A stretch of 64,000 bases of DNA, taken from NCBI RefSeq assembly GCF_022879575.1, contig NZ_CP084261.1, positions 310,001-374,000 on the forward strand, given 5' to 3'. The stretch comes from Caballeronia sp. SL2Y3. Lineage in GTDB: Bacteria; Pseudomonadota; Gammaproteobacteria; Burkholderiales; Burkholderiaceae. The translations under genes and the position numbers were made by a program. The notes below the pieces were generated by a model. The model worked only from the letters and a program-made list of their open reading frames with translations, did not search any database and had not been told where the DNA came from. Below, piece by piece: positions 26,410 through 34,769 of this stretch (position 1 is the stretch's first letter; each line of letters begins with the position of its first letter).

Positions 26410-27231
26410 ATGCAGCTTTCGGCATCGTTCAAACGGGTCTCGCTGTTGCGCATGGCGGCGATGTGTCTCGTCGCGCTCGTCTGCTTCTGGCTCTTCGTGT
26501 TGCCGGTGATCGTGGTCGCGCTGTCGAGCGTGGCGTCGCACTGGTCGGGCACGATTCTTCCTGACGGCTTCAGCGCGCGCTGGTTCGCCCGGCTTGGCTC
26601 CAGCGAATTCGACGCGCTCACGACGAGTCTGACGACCGGCTTCGCCGTCGCCGTGCTCGGCACCGCGCTCGGCCTGTGGCTCGCGCTGGCGCTCGAAGGG
26701 CGCGACCGTCGCGGGCTCGGCGCGCTCGGCGCCCTCGTCGATGCCGTGGCGATGGCGGGCAGCGGCGTGCCGAGCGTCGTGCTGGGGCTCGCGGTGCTGA
26801 TCGCGTATCACAAGCGGCCGGTCGATTTGTCCGGGTCGGCGGCCATCGTCATTCTCGTGCAGCTCGCGCTCGTGCTGCCGTTCTGCTACCGCTGCGCCGC
26901 TGCGGCGCTGCGCCCGGAACTGACCACGTTGCGCGAAGCCGCCGCGAGTCTCGGCGCGCCGCCGCGCATGGTGCTCGCGCGCGTGGTGCTGCCGCAACTG
27001 CTGCCCGCCGTGCGCGCGAGCCTCGCGCTCGGCTTCGCGCTGTCGCTCGGCGAACTCGGCGCGACGCTCACCGTGTATCCGCCGGGCTTCGCGACCGTGC
27101 CTATCGTCGTGGTCGGGCAGGTGAATCGCGGCTACTATCTGCCCGCGTCGGCGCTTTCTTTCATTCTGCTGGCCGTTTCGCTGGCCGCGCTCTTCGTGAT
27201 CGCGGGCCGCGCGCCACGTCGTGAAAGCTAA
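26410..27231 (+). CDS. phnV: 2-aminoethylphosphonate ABC transporter, second permease
   Basis: 273 residues with about six membrane helices. The EAA loop LREAAASLGAPPRMVLARVV and following LPQLLPAVRASLALGFALSL are typical of PotC/PhnV-type permeases. It starts one base after the phnU stop. A 3' hairpin about 45 bp downstream may end the operon. Confidence 0.82.
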   Translation: MQLSASFKRVSLLRMAAMCLVALVCFWLFVLPVIVVALSSVASHWSGTILPDGFSARWFARLGSSEFDALTTSLTTGFAVAVLGTALGLWLALALEGRDRRGLGALGALVDAVAMAGSGVPSVVLGLAVLIAYHKRPVDLSGSAAIVILVQLALVLPFCYRCAAAALRPELTTLREAAASLGAPPRMVLARVVLPQLLPAVRASLALGFALSLGELGATLTVYPPGFATVPIVVVGQVNRGYYLPASALSFILLAVSLAALFVIAGRAPRRES

Positions 27232-27275
27232 ATAGTTCGGCATCCGAAATAAAATTTACCGGGTTTTTGCGCCAC

Positions 27276-27341
27276 AAAGGCAGGAACCTTCGCGCCGCTC
27301 GTCATACCAAAAAAAATAAAACTGGCGTAACCTGCCTTTTT
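27276..27341 (+). terminator. Probable terminator or leader hairpin between phnV and glgP
   Basis: AAAGGCAGG (27276-27284) pairs with CCTGCCTTT (27331-27339) and is followed by further T residues. The 46-base loop holds a striking A-rich run near 27308-27321. It may terminate the phn transcript or be part of a glgP leader. Confidence 0.42.
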
Positions 27342-27454
27342 CGGGCGACCGCGTCCGCGCGTCTGTGCGCGAAATCAGTCGGTCATGCGAAATCCGGCCG
27401 AACTCGCGGCGCCCGTCGCTGTCGTTGCATAAGTTGAAAACACCGGAGGTTTAG

Positions 27455-29908
27455 ATGACATCCGTCGACCTGGAATTCGACCAGCTCAACAGCACCGTCG
27501 AAGCGCTGCGGCGCTCCATCTCGAACCGCCTGATGTACGGCGTTGGCAAGGACGCGGCGACCGCGCAGCCGCGCGACTGGCTGCATGCGGCGGAACTCGC
27601 CGTGCGCGACCGGCTCGTCGCCCGCTGGATGCGCACGACGCGCCAGCAATACGAACAGGACGTGAAGCGCGTCTATTACTTGTCGATGGAGTTTCTCATC
27701 GGCCGCACCTTCACCAACGCGCTGCTCGCGCTCGGCATTCACGACGAAGTGCGCGACGCGCTCGCGAGTCTCGGCGTCGATCTGGCCGCGCTGGAGGACC
27801 TCGAACCCGACGCCGCGCTCGGCAACGGCGGTCTCGGGCGGCTCGCGGCCTGCTTTCTGGATTCGATGGCGACGGTCGGCGTGCCGGGCTTCGGCTACGG
27901 CATCCGCTACGAATACGGCATGTTCCGGCAGACGATCGTGGACGGCAATCAGGTCGAAATGCCCGATTACTGGCTGCGCGCGGGCAATCCGTGGGAATTT
28001 CCGCGGCCGGAAGTGGTGTACACCGTGCATTTCGGCGGGCGGACGGTCCAGCACGACGACCGCATCGACTGGATCGACACCGAGCACGTCAACGCGATGG
28101 CCTACGACACGGTCATCCCCGGCTTTGCGACCACCGCCACGAACACGCTGCGCCTATGGTCCGCGCGCGCGACCGACGAATTCGATCTCTCCGCGTTCAA
28201 TCAGGGCGACTACCGCCGCGCGGTGGAAGCGAAGAACACGTCGGAGCACGTGTCGCGTCTTCTGTATCCCGACGATTCGACGCAGGCCGGCCGCGAATTG
28301 CGTCTGCGCCAGGAATACTTCTTCGTCTCCGCGACGATGCAGGACCTGATTCGCCGCTATCAGCGCACGCACACGCATTTCGGCCGGCTCGCGGAAAAGG
28401 TCGCCGTGCATCTGAACGACACGCATCCGGTGCTCGCCATTCCCGAACTGATGCGCCTGCTCGTCGATACGCATCGCGTGCCTTGGGACAAGGCGTGGAA
28501 GCTCGTGCAGCAGATGTTCTCGTACACGAATCACACGTTGATGCCCGAAGCGCTCGAAACGTGGGATGTGGAAATGCTCGCGCGCCTGTTGCCGCGGCAT
28601 CTGGAGATCATCTTCGAGATCAACGCGCAATTCCTCAAACAGGTCACGGAGAAGTTCGGACGCGATGTCGAACTGATCCGCCGTATCTCGCTCGTCGATG
28701 AATTCGGCCAGCGCCGCGTGCGCATGGCGCATCTCGCCATCGTCGCGAGCCAGAAGGTGAACGGCGTCTCGAAGCTGCATTCGCAACTGATGGTGCAGAA
28801 CATCTTCTCCGACTTCGCGCGCATGTATCCGGACCGCTTCACGAACGTGACGAACGGCATCACGCCGCGACGCTGGCTCGCGCAGGCGAGTCCGTCGCTG
28901 TCGTCGCTGATCGACAAGCGCATCGGGCCGCGCTGGCGCACGGACCTCTTCGAACTGGGACGCCTGCGCGAATGGCGCGACGATCCCGAGTTCCGCAAGG
29001 CATTTCACGACGCGAAGTTCGCCAACAAGCTGCGTCTCGTGGAACGCGCGCGGCGCGAAGCCAACGCGGTCATCAATCCCGAGGCGCTGTTCGACTTGCA
29101 GGTGAAGCGCATCCACGAATACAAGCGGCAGTTGCTCAATATTCTGTACGTGATCGTGCGCTATAACCGCATTCGCGAGAATCCGGAACGCGACTGGACG
29201 CCGCGCGTGGTGATGTTCGCGGGCAAGGCGGCGTCGGCCTACAAGATGGCGAAGAACATCATCAAGCTCATCAACGAGGTCGCGCGCAAGGTGAATGCGG
29301 ACCCGCTCGTCGGCGACCGGCTGAAGATCGGCTTCATTCCGAACTACGGCGTGAGCGTCGCGGAACTCATCATTCCGGCGGCGGATCTTTCACAGCAGAT
29401 CTCGATGGCGGGCACCGAAGCCTCGGGCACCGGCAACATGAAGCTCGCGCTCAATGGCGCGCTGACCATCGGCACGCTGGACGGCGCGAACATCGAGATA
29501 TGCGAAGCGGTCGGGCGCGAGAACATCTTCATCTTCGGCAATACGACCGACGAAATCGAATCGCTGCGCGCGGCGGGGTATCGGCCGCGGCTGATCTATG
29601 AAGAAAATCCGGAGTTGAAGCTCGCGCTCGACCAGATTCGTCTCGGGCATTTTTCGCCGGACGAGCCGCATCGCTTCTATGACATCTTCCACACGCTCGT
29701 GGACTGGGGCGATCACTACATGGTGCTCGCCGACTTCGAGAGCTTCGACAAGACGCAGACCGAGGTCGATCTCAAGTTCCGCGACAAGGACGCGTGGACG
29801 AGAAGCGCCATCGAAAACGTCGCCGGAATGGGCATTTTTTCATCGGACCGCACGATTGCCGAGTACGCGCGCGAGATCTGGCATGTGGAGCCGTTGAGCT
29901 TCGACTGA
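27455..29908 (+). CDS. glgP: Glycogen/alpha-glucan phosphorylase
   Basis: 817 residues, the family's usual length. Key stretches: YLSMEFLIGRTFTNALL near the N-terminus, LGNGGLGRLAACFLDSMAT, GYGIRYEYGMFRQ, and EASGTGNMKLALNGALTIGT with the PLP Schiff-base Lys at ~663. It releases glucose-1-phosphate from glycogen or maltodextrin using phosphate. GGAGG stands seven bases before the ATG at 27455. It is monocistronic here; other glycogen genes are not nearby. Confidence 0.95.
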   Translation: MTSVDLEFDQLNSTVEALRRSISNRLMYGVGKDAATAQPRDWLHAAELAVRDRLVARWMRTTRQQYEQDVKRVYYLSMEFLIGRTFTNALLALGIHDEVRDALASLGVDLAALEDLEPDAALGNGGLGRLAACFLDSMATVGVPGFGYGIRYEYGMFRQTIVDGNQVEMPDYWLRAGNPWEFPRPEVVYTVHFGGRTVQHDDRIDWIDTEHVNAMAYDTVIPGFATTATNTLRLWSARATDEFDLSAFNQGDYRRAVEAKNTSEHVSRLLYPDDSTQAGRELRLRQEYFFVSATMQDLIRRYQRTHTHFGRLAEKVAVHLNDTHPVLAIPELMRLLVDTHRVPWDKAWKLVQQMFSYTNHTLMPEALETWDVEMLARLLPRHLEIIFEINAQFLKQVTEKFGRDVELIRRISLVDEFGQRRVRMAHLAIVASQKVNGVSKLHSQLMVQNIFSDFARMYPDRFTNVTNGITPRRWLAQASPSLSSLIDKRIGPRWRTDLFELGRLREWRDDPEFRKAFHDAKFANKLRLVERARREANAVINPEALFDLQVKRIHEYKRQLLNILYVIVRYNRIRENPERDWTPRVVMFAGKAASAYKMAKNIIKLINEVARKVNADPLVGDRLKIGFIPNYGVSVAELIIPAADLSQQISMAGTEASGTGNMKLALNGALTIGTLDGANIEICEAVGRENIFIFGNTTDEIESLRAAGYRPRLIYEENPELKLALDQIRLGHFSPDEPHRFYDIFHTLVDWGDHYMVLADFESFDKTQTEVDLKFRDKDAWTRSAIENVAGMGIFSSDRTIAEYAREIWHVEPLSFD

Positions 29909-29921
29909 CCTGCGGCAAGAA

Positions 29922-29945
29922 GCTGGCCGCGAGCGTGCGGCCAGC
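29922..29945. terminator. Bidirectional hairpin between glgP and the DUF6232 gene
   Basis: GCTGGCCGC pairs with GCGGCCAGC around a six-base loop in the 42-bp gap between two convergent genes. There is no strong T-tract on either strand. Confidence 0.5.
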
Positions 29946-29950
29946 CGAAG

Positions 29951-30343
29951 TCACGCCTGCGGCCGCGCCGCGTGCTTCGCCACGGCCTCGCCCACGAGCG
30001 CCGCCACGCGGTCCGCGAACGCCTGATCCTTGGTGATCAGCAGTTCGCGTTCGCCATCGGGCGTCGAGACCATCAGCTGATAGACCACGTCCTGCGTGAT
30101 CCACGACAGATAGCCCACCACGACGATCATCACGCCGAGCACGAGCGCTGCGCCCGAACCGGTTGCCACGCCGGCGCCGAGTCCCGCCAGTCCGATCAGC
30201 GCGATGATGATCGGCAGCGGCTTCTTGCGCTCGATCTTCACGACCCGCGCCGCGCGCAATTCGCGCAGCGGAATCATCTGTCCGGAAGCGGAAAGGCCGG
30301 CGCGCGAGAGCGTCACGCCGCGTTCGTTGAAGGGTGTATCCAT
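29951..30343 (-). CDS. DUF6232 family membrane protein
   Basis: 130 residues. The N-terminus (FNERGVTLSRAGLSASGQMI) is followed by two adjacent hydrophobic segments (PLPIIIALIGLAGLGAGV and GAALVLGVMIVVVGYLSW) and a C-terminal cytoplasmic part (YQLMVSTPDGERELLITKDQ). This layout fits DUF6232, of unknown function. It is convergent with glgP and shares no operon. Confidence 0.65.
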   Translation of the reverse strand: MDTPFNERGVTLSRAGLSASGQMIPLRELRAARVVKIERKKPLPIIIALIGLAGLGAGVATGSGAALVLGVMIVVVGYLSWITQDVVYQLMVSTPDGERELLITKDQAFADRVAALVGEAVAKHAARPQA

Positions 30344-30765
30344 AAGCGGTTCGATTATGTTTTGACGGCGAAGAAACCGGGCAGATTACCAGACGCCGGA
30401 GTTGAGCGAAGAAGTCGCGAACGAGGGGGATTGTAAGTGGCCGCTGGACTTCGGCTGTCGAAATCTGTCAGCCGGTGAGCTTCTTTGCGAAACTTTCTCC
30501 GGCGTATTCGTTTCGGATACCGAAAGATATGGCGCATGTTGTTGACACCTCGTTCATGCCGCATCCGTTCGAGTGGTGATGCGCAAACATCGCTGGACTG
30601 AGCGGTGCAAAGCGCCTTTAATGTTCGTGTATCCGCGCGACGAGCGGGTACGTGTGCCCGTTCGCGCATGGCGTACGACATGCGATCCCTGTGATTGCCG
30701 AGCGCGTGATTGATTGCATCGCTAGCGCCGTGCTCGAACGTGGTCGACCAGGACAAGGAGTGACC
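30344..30765. other. Intergenic region with one inverted repeat
   Basis: 422 bp between divergent genes. TTTCGG-ATA-CCGAAA (30511-30525) is a 6-bp-arm inverted repeat that could be an operator. A TTGACA at 30542 lacks a convincing -10 partner. Nothing protein-like is seen. Confidence 0.4.
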
Positions 30766-31239
30766 ATGAATGCAATGAGAGGGCGCGCGGTCAGTGCCGT
30801 CGTGATCGCCGCGCTGGCGCAGAACGTCGCGGCGCAAAGCAAGCCGATGGCTTATCCGTCGCACGGGCAGAGCCCGCAGCAACAGCAAAGCGACGACGGC
30901 GCGTGCTACAGCTGGGCCAAGAGCAACACCGGCATCGATCCCGCCACAGCGTCGACCGCGCCGCCGCCGCCGTCCGGTCCCGCGGTGGGCGGCGGCGAGC
31001 GCGTGGGCGGCGCGGCGCGCGGAGCGGCGGGCGGCGCGGTGGTCGGCGCCATCGCGGGCGATGCGGGCAAGGGCGCGGCCATCGGCGCGACCGCCGGCAC
31101 GATGGCGGGCGGCGCGAGAGCCCGGCAGAACCGGCGCGCGCAGCAGGCAAACGCGCAGGCGCAAAGCCAGGGCGCGATGGACACCTACTACCGGGCGTGG
31201 GCCGCCTGTATGCAGGGGCGCGGTTATTCGATCCAGTAG
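30766..31239 (+). CDS. Exported glycine-zipper protein
   Basis: 157 residues. A signal-like start (GRAVSAVVIAALAQNVAAQS) is followed by a Gln-rich segment, then a glycine-zipper block (GGAARGAAGGAVVGAIAGDA, AAIGATAGTMAGGA) and a C-terminal YYRAWAACMQGRGYSIQ. The zipper resembles those in small outer-membrane lipoproteins and YMGG-type proteins. AAGGAG precedes the ATG at 30766. Function unknown. Confidence 0.68.
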   Translation: MNAMRGRAVSAVVIAALAQNVAAQSKPMAYPSHGQSPQQQQSDDGACYSWAKSNTGIDPATASTAPPPPSGPAVGGGERVGGAARGAAGGAVVGAIAGDAGKGAAIGATAGTMAGGARARQNRRAQQANAQAQSQGAMDTYYRAWAACMQGRGYSIQ

Positions 31240-31291
31240 CGCCGAGACGCTTCGACGCATCCACTCGTGGCCGGGCTGGCGAGATCGCGCG

Positions 31292-31876
31292 TCACGGCCC
31301 GGCGCCGCGCCCGATTCCCGCCGCGATGTCGCGGCTCACGCTCGCGAGCGCGCGGCTATGCGCGGCGACGAGCGCATCGAAGCCGGTTCCGGTCACCGGT
31401 TCGCGCACGACCGAGCGGCCGCTTTGCGCCGTATCGCCGGCAAGGCTGCGCACCGTCCAGTGCGCATCGATCACGACCGTTTCGCCGGGAACGGATTCGA
31501 ACTGCTGGATATCGACGCGCACGCGCCACGCCTGCGAGTCCGCCACCGCGCGCGACGCCACCGCCACGCGGTCGGAGCCGAGCAACAGCGTGAGATCCCC
31601 GGCGATGGCATCGGCGATGCTGCTCTTGAGCGGCGCGCCCCAGCGCGCGTATTCGTTGAGCGTGACCTGATTGGCCGAATCGCGCGTGACGATCTGCGGA
31701 CGATCGACCAGTTCCGGCACCGTCACCGGGCCGACGATCAGCGGCCGGCCCGGTTCGAAACGGGTCGTCGCGGTAAGCGACGGTTCCGCGCTCAGCCGGT
31801 AGAAGCTCGCGCGCGGCGACGCGCAGCCGGCGCAGATTGCGGCGAAAAAAACGACGGACACGAGAGCGGCGCGCAT
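31292..31876 (-). CDS. pqiC: PqiC outer-membrane lipoprotein
   Basis: 194 residues with a lipoprotein signal (RAALVSVVFFAAICAGC, Cys18 lipidated) and the PqiC/YmbA-type domain (FYRLSAEPSLTATT, VGPVTVPELVDRPQIVTRD). PqiC anchors the PqiB tunnel at the outer membrane in a lipid-transport pathway. It starts within the last base of the pqiB stop (TGATG), so the two are coupled. Last gene of the six-gene efflux-pqi unit. Confidence 0.85.
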   Translation of the reverse strand: MRAALVSVVFFAAICAGCASPRASFYRLSAEPSLTATTRFEPGRPLIVGPVTVPELVDRPQIVTRDSANQVTLNEYARWGAPLKSSIADAIAGDLTLLLGSDRVAVASRAVADSQAWRVRVDIQQFESVPGETVVIDAHWTVRSLAGDTAQSGRSVVREPVTGTGFDALVAAHSRALASVSRDIAAGIGRGAGP

Positions 31877-33477
31877 CACTTCTTGTCCTCCGGCTTGCCG
31901 CGCAGCAGCGCTTCGGGATGCTCCTGGAGATAGTCCGCGAGACTGCGGAACGAGGCCGCCGTGCGCGTCAGTTCGCGGACCGCTTCGGCCGTGTCCTGCT
32001 GCAAGCCGGAATCGGGCATGAGCGTGGAATGCGCGGCATCGAGCGCGGCGCGGGCGGCGGCAAGCGTCGTCGCGGCTTGCGGGACGATCTGCGTGTTCAG
32101 GTTGCTCATCAGCTGGCTCGTGTTGTCGAGAGTCTGCTTCGCGCTTGCCGTGAGTTCCTCGATCGGCAGCTTGTCGACGCGCGTCATGATGCGGTTGACC
32201 GAATCCTGCAACGACGCGAGGCCGCTCGGCGTCGTGGGCATGAGCGGCGGCGTGCGGCTCCAGTCGATGCTCGCCTTCTTCGCAGTCGGGAAAAAGTCGA
32301 GCGCCACGTACAGTTGTCCGGTGAGCAGGCTGCCCGTTCGCAACTGTCCGCGTAAGCCGCGAGCGACGAGCAGTTCCGCCAGCGCACGCGGGTCGCTCAC
32401 CAACCGGCCGCCCGTCGCGCCGTTGGCGAAACGCGACGTGAACCGCTCCGGATAGAGCCTCACTTCGACGGGGATGCTGATCCGCCGCGTCGCCGGATCG
32501 AAGCTCGTATAGATGGCCGATACCTCGCCGATGGTGATGCCCCGGAAGTCCACGGGCGCGCCGACCGCGAGCCCGCGCACCGAGTCGTGAAAGTCGAACG
32601 CGTACGTCTCGACGATGCGCTCCTGCACGCGCAGCGCGTCGGCGCGCGTCGCAAAGAGCGAGAACGTCGTGTTCGCGGGCGCCTCGGCCCAGGCGAGGGA
32701 CGCTGCGGGCGTCTCGAACGCGAGGCCGCCGATCACCATCGAAACCAGAGACTGCGTGTTGAGCTTGAGCCCGTCGGTGCCGAGCGTGAGGTCGATGCCG
32801 CTTGCCTGCCAGAAGCGCGAGTCCGCGTTCACATAGCGGTCGTAGGGCGCGTTCACGAAGACGCGCAGGGTGACGCCGCTGCCGTCCGGGTCCAGCTCGA
32901 ACGATGTCACCTGGCCCACTTGCAGGCGACGGAAGTAGATCGGCGCGCCGACATCGATGGAGCCGAGATCGGCCGCTTTCAGGATGAACTGCCGCCCGGG
33001 AACGTCGTTCGAGAAGACAGGCGGCGTTTCGAGGCCCACGTAGTCGCGCCGCTCGCGCTTCGTGCGGCCGATGTCCATGCCGATATACGCGCCTGAAAGC
33101 AGCGTGCTGATGCCCGAGACCGAGCCGCCCGCCACGCGGGGCCGCACGACCCAGAAGCGCGTGTCGTCGACGAGCATCTTGCTCGCATCGCGGGTCAGCT
33201 CCGCCGTGGCGACGACGCGCGAATAGTCGTTCGAGAGCGCCACCGACTTGACGAGCCCGATTTCGACGTCCTTGAACTTGATCTTCGTCTTGCCCGCTTC
33301 GAGCCCTTCGCCGGTTCTGAAGCTGATGGTGACGGTCGGCCCTTTTGCGAGCACGGCTTGCGCCGCGAGCCAGATGCCGATCGCCACCGCGATGGCCGGC
33401 ACGATCCACACCCACGGAATGCGCCAGCGGCGTCTGGGCACCACCTCGGCGTCGGGCGTTTCGTCCGGCGTGCTCAT
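31876..33477 (-). CDS. pqiB: PqiB, MCE-domain envelope lipid transport protein
   Basis: 533 residues. One N-terminal membrane helix (WVWIVPAIAVAIGIWLAAQ) is followed by three MCE domains, seen at TVTISFRTGEGLEAGKTKIK, GAPIYFRRLQVGQVTSFELD and GAPVDFRGITIGEVSAIYTS, then a helical C-terminus (LNTQIVPQAATTLAAARAAL). In E. coli, PqiB hexamers form a needle spanning the periplasm. The start overlaps the pqiA stop by four bases. Confidence 0.9.
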   Translation of the reverse strand: MSTPDETPDAEVVPRRRWRIPWVWIVPAIAVAIGIWLAAQAVLAKGPTVTISFRTGEGLEAGKTKIKFKDVEIGLVKSVALSNDYSRVVATAELTRDASKMLVDDTRFWVVRPRVAGGSVSGISTLLSGAYIGMDIGRTKRERRDYVGLETPPVFSNDVPGRQFILKAADLGSIDVGAPIYFRRLQVGQVTSFELDPDGSGVTLRVFVNAPYDRYVNADSRFWQASGIDLTLGTDGLKLNTQSLVSMVIGGLAFETPAASLAWAEAPANTTFSLFATRADALRVQERIVETYAFDFHDSVRGLAVGAPVDFRGITIGEVSAIYTSFDPATRRISIPVEVRLYPERFTSRFANGATGGRLVSDPRALAELLVARGLRGQLRTGSLLTGQLYVALDFFPTAKKASIDWSRTPPLMPTTPSGLASLQDSVNRIMTRVDKLPIEELTASAKQTLDNTSQLMSNLNTQIVPQAATTLAAARAALDAAHSTLMPDSGLQQDTAEAVRELTRTAASFRSLADYLQEHPEALLRGKPEDKK

Positions 33478-34769
33478 CGTGCCTCCTTGTGTGGCGTCGC
33501 GGTGTCCCAGATGAGGCGCGGGTCGAACGACATGGCGGCGAGCATGGTCAGCACGACGACCGCGCCGAACGCAATCGACGCGGGCCCGGCCTCGATGGTC
33601 GCCACCGCGCTGAACTGCACGAGCGCGACGAGCACCGCGATCACGTAGATATCGAGCATCGACCAGCGGCCCACCAGTTCGACGATCCGGTAGATGCGGG
33701 CGCGCTGCTCGTTGCGCTGGGTCATGCGCAGGTTGGCGCTCGCGGCGAGATAGCCGATGGCGAGTATCTTGAGCATGGGCACCGCGATGCTCGCAATGAA
33801 CACGATGATCGCGAGCGGCCACGATCCGGACTGCCACAGATATGCGACGCCGCTCAGAATCGTGTCCTTCTGCGCGCCGAAGAGCGAGCTCGTGTTCATC
33901 ACCGGCAGCGTGTTGGCGGGGATGTAAAGGATCGCCGCCGCGCTCAGGTAAGCCCATGTGCGCGACAGGCTGGCGGGCTTGCGCAGATGCACGCGGGCGC
34001 CGCAGCGCGGACAGCACAGGTGAGCGTGGCGGCGCGCGCCGCGCGTGCACAGGCCGCAGTCGTGGCAGACGAAGATGCCGTTCGCGGCGGCGGTCGCGCC
34101 CCGCAGCGGCGTGTCGGGCGGCATGCCGGGCGGCGCGCCTTCGATGCGGGCCCACATGGCCCGCTCGTCGAATGCCGACGATGCCGCGACGAGCAGCAGC
34201 ATCAACGCCGCGAGCGACCACAGCGACGGACCCGTCACCACCGACGCGATGTGCGCGAGCTTCACGACGGCGACGAGGAGGCCGAGCATCAGCACTTCGG
34301 TCATGCCCCATTCACGCGCGACCCGCAGCAGGCGAAACACGGCATACGCGCGCCACGGCCTGCGATTCAGGTGCAGCGGCAGCAGCAGCCACACCATGCC
34401 GAGCGCCTGCAAGCCGGGCATGAGAACCGTCGTGAAGAAGACGAGCCCGGCGAGCGGCCACATGCCGTCGCGATACAGCACGCGCGCCGCGCCCATGAGC
34501 GTGGTCTGCACGAGCGAGCCGCTCACCGATAGACCCACGATCGGAAACGCGTTCGAGACGATCCACAGCACCGAGGCCGTGAGCGCGTAGGCGAGCGCGC
34601 GGTCGAAACCCTTTCGGCGGCGCCGGTAGAGCACGGCGCCGCATCGGCAGCAGGTCAGCGCGCCGCCGGGCGGCACCGGGTTCTCCCGCTGAATGAGATC
34701 GCATTCGTGGCACGCGATCAGCGGACGGGCGCCGCGCGAGGCGGCCGGCGCGGATGGCAGCGTGCTCAT
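33474..34769 (-). CDS. pqiA: PqiA, inner-membrane partner of PqiB
   Basis: 431 residues with two repeats, each a zinc-ribbon-like element plus about four membrane helices. The first has CHECDLIQ and CCRCGAVLY, the second CHDCGLCT and CCPRCGARVH, so all eight cysteines are present. PqiA is thought to feed lipids into or receive them from PqiB. Its ATG overlaps the stop of the upstream outer-membrane factor gene by four bases (ATGA), which joins the pqi genes to the efflux operon. Confidence 0.88.
   Translation of the reverse strand: MSTLPSAPAASRGARPLIACHECDLIQRENPVPPGGALTCCRCGAVLYRRRRKGFDRALAYALTASVLWIVSNAFPIVGLSVSGSLVQTTLMGAARVLYRDGMWPLAGLVFFTTVLMPGLQALGMVWLLLPLHLNRRPWRAYAVFRLLRVAREWGMTEVLMLGLLVAVVKLAHIASVVTGPSLWSLAALMLLLVAASSAFDERAMWARIEGAPPGMPPDTPLRGATAAANGIFVCHDCGLCTRGARRHAHLCCPRCGARVHLRKPASLSRTWAYLSAAAILYIPANTLPVMNTSSLFGAQKDTILSGVAYLWQSGSWPLAIIVFIASIAVPMLKILAIGYLAASANLRMTQRNEQRARIYRIVELVGRWSMLDIYVIAVLVALVQFSAVATIEAGPASIAFGAVVVLTMLAAMSFDPRLIWDTATPHKEAR

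Noticed and set aside
30542..30570. TTGACA as a sigma-70 promoter for the glycine-zipper gene
   Set aside because: No acceptable -10 hexamer lies at 16-18 bp spacing, and it is about 200 bp from the start codon.
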